From Rhizobium mesoamericanum STM3625 (GTDB lineage Bacteria > Pseudomonadota > Alphaproteobacteria > Rhizobiales > Rhizobiaceae), in contig NZ_HF536772.1 of NCBI RefSeq assembly GCF_000312665.1, forward strand, positions 395,264-446,885: a DNA stretch of 51,622 bases, read 5' to 3'. The translations under genes and the position numbers were made by a program. Numbering within the stretch: position 1 is the first letter of the stretch; each line of letters opens with the position of its first letter. This document shows, in pieces, positions 51,124 through 51,622 of the stretch. The notes below the pieces were generated by a model, which was not told where the DNA came from, made no database searches, and worked only from the letters and a program-made list of their open reading frames with translations.

Positions 51124-51622
51124 ATGAAAATTCTCGTCCCCGTGAAGCGGGTGGTTGATTACAACGTGAAGATCCGCGTGAAGCCGGATGGCACAGGCGT
51201 CGAGCTCGCGAATGTGAAGATGTCGATGAACCCGTTCGACGAGATTTCCGTCGAGGAAGCGCTGCGGCTGAAGGAAGCCGGCAAAGCCGAGGAGGTGGTG
51301 GTCGTCTCGATCGGCCCGGCCAAGGCGGAGGAGACGCTGCGCACGGCGCTTGCCATGGGTGCCGACCGGGCGATCCTGGTCGAGACCGACGATGCTGTCG
51401 AACCGCTCGCCGTCGCCAAGATCCTCAAGGGCGTCGCCGATGCGGAAAAGCCGGGATTGATCATCGTCGGCAAGCAGGCGATCGATGACGACTCGAACCA
51501 GACCGGCCAGATGCTGGCAGCACTGCTCGGATCCGCCCAGGCGACCTTCGCCTCGAAGATCGAGATCGGTGACGGCAAAGCCCAGGTGACACGCGAGGTC
51601 GATGGCGGTCTGCAGACGATCG
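51124..51622 (+). CDS. etfB: Electron transfer flavoprotein beta subunit, 5' part
   Basis: The beta subunit of the electron-transfer flavoprotein heterodimer accepts electrons from acyl-CoA and other dehydrogenases and passes them to ETF:quinone oxidoreductase. The visible 166 residues start [20 protein letters not shown] and contain the [16 protein letters not shown] and GMGADRA-like ([13 protein letters not shown]) and [16 protein letters not shown] segments that form the AMP-binding fold. The gene runs off the right edge, where etfA normally follows. The ATG at 51124 has a GAAGGAAGGA site. Confidence 0.95.
   Translation, partial: MKILVPVKRVVDYNVKIRVKPDGTGVELANVKMSMNPFDEISVEEALRLKEAGKAEEVVVVSIGPAKAEETLRTALAMGADRAILVETDDAVEPLAVAKILKGVADAEKPGLIIVGKQAIDDDSNQTGQMLAALLGSAQATFASKIEIGDGKAQVTREVDGGLQTI

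Noticed and set aside
1..51622. CRISPR array, insertion sequence or prophage
   Set aside because: No regularly spaced repeats, transposase, integrase or phage structural genes were seen on either strand.

Overview
The window reads as a chromosomal segment of an alphaproteobacterium of the order Hyphomicrobiales (Rhizobiales), most likely a member of the Rhizobiaceae (Rhizobium/Ensifer-like). The evidence is the GC-rich coding sequence, the block clpB / DUF4167 / prmC / prfA / ptsP (nitrogen PTS enzyme I) / lysC, the argJ / parvulin / secA block, the grxC / nitrilase / DUF1178 block, a solitary Flp pilin, and many family variants typical of rhizobia. This assignment rests on recognised families and gene order, not on a database search. 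Almost all of the window is ordinary, densely packed core genome. I see no phage, insertion sequence, CRISPR array, rRNA operon or integrated element.

Layout, left to right. Positions 1-941 hold the 3' part of an M23 peptidase. From 1.0 to 12.2 kb is a mainly leftward core block: clpB, then (after a rightward BBE-type flavin oxidase) DUF4167, prmC-prfA (start/stop overlap), ptsP and lysC. At 12.5-16.2 kb lie a decayed MarR regulator, a CHASE2-domain adenylate cyclase and, tail to tail with it, a FecR-domain protein with an extreme His/Asp-rich tail. ubiG follows. At 17.2-19.4 kb is a tight leftward operon of an isoprenylcysteine-methyltransferase-like membrane enzyme, a free-standing E2-type acyltransferase and a short-chain dehydrogenase ending in a SEC-C metal-binding motif. 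At 19.5-21.1 kb is a small envelope cluster: a lipoprotein with a possible permuted NlpC/LRAT fold, a mini-lipoprotein and an L,D-transpeptidase.

From 21.3 to 29 kb come an SDR, the grxC-nitrilase-DUF1178 operon preceded by the eroded remains of comF, an NDUFAF5-like methyltransferase, the Flp pilin and a small membrane protein, and the argJ-GNAT-mutT overlapping operon, then a parvulin. secA (29.3-32.0 kb) ends at a strong terminator. It is followed by a polysaccharide flippase paired with a BioF2/CelD-like acetyltransferase, an acyl-CoA synthetase, an aldo/keto reductase, a methyltransferase, and a TetR/MFS divergent pair with a clear twin-operator promoter region. tRNA-Leu(CAA) lies at 40.7 kb.

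The right end (40.9-51.6 kb) carries a membrane glycosyltransferase, a CPA2 antiporter fused to a cyclic-nucleotide-binding domain, a YqaA/DsbB pair, an HNH nuclease, an AlkA-like glycosylase divergent from gluQ, a YihY membrane protein, an SDR, a HIG1-type twin-membrane protein, a PduO-type adenosyltransferase, a rhomboid protease and the start of etfB, which is preceded by a LiuR-like palindrome. The least explained items are the methyltransferase-acyltransferase-SDR operon, the FecR His/Asp tail beside the cyclase, the candidate permuted papain-fold lipoprotein, and the two pseudogenes (MarR and comF).
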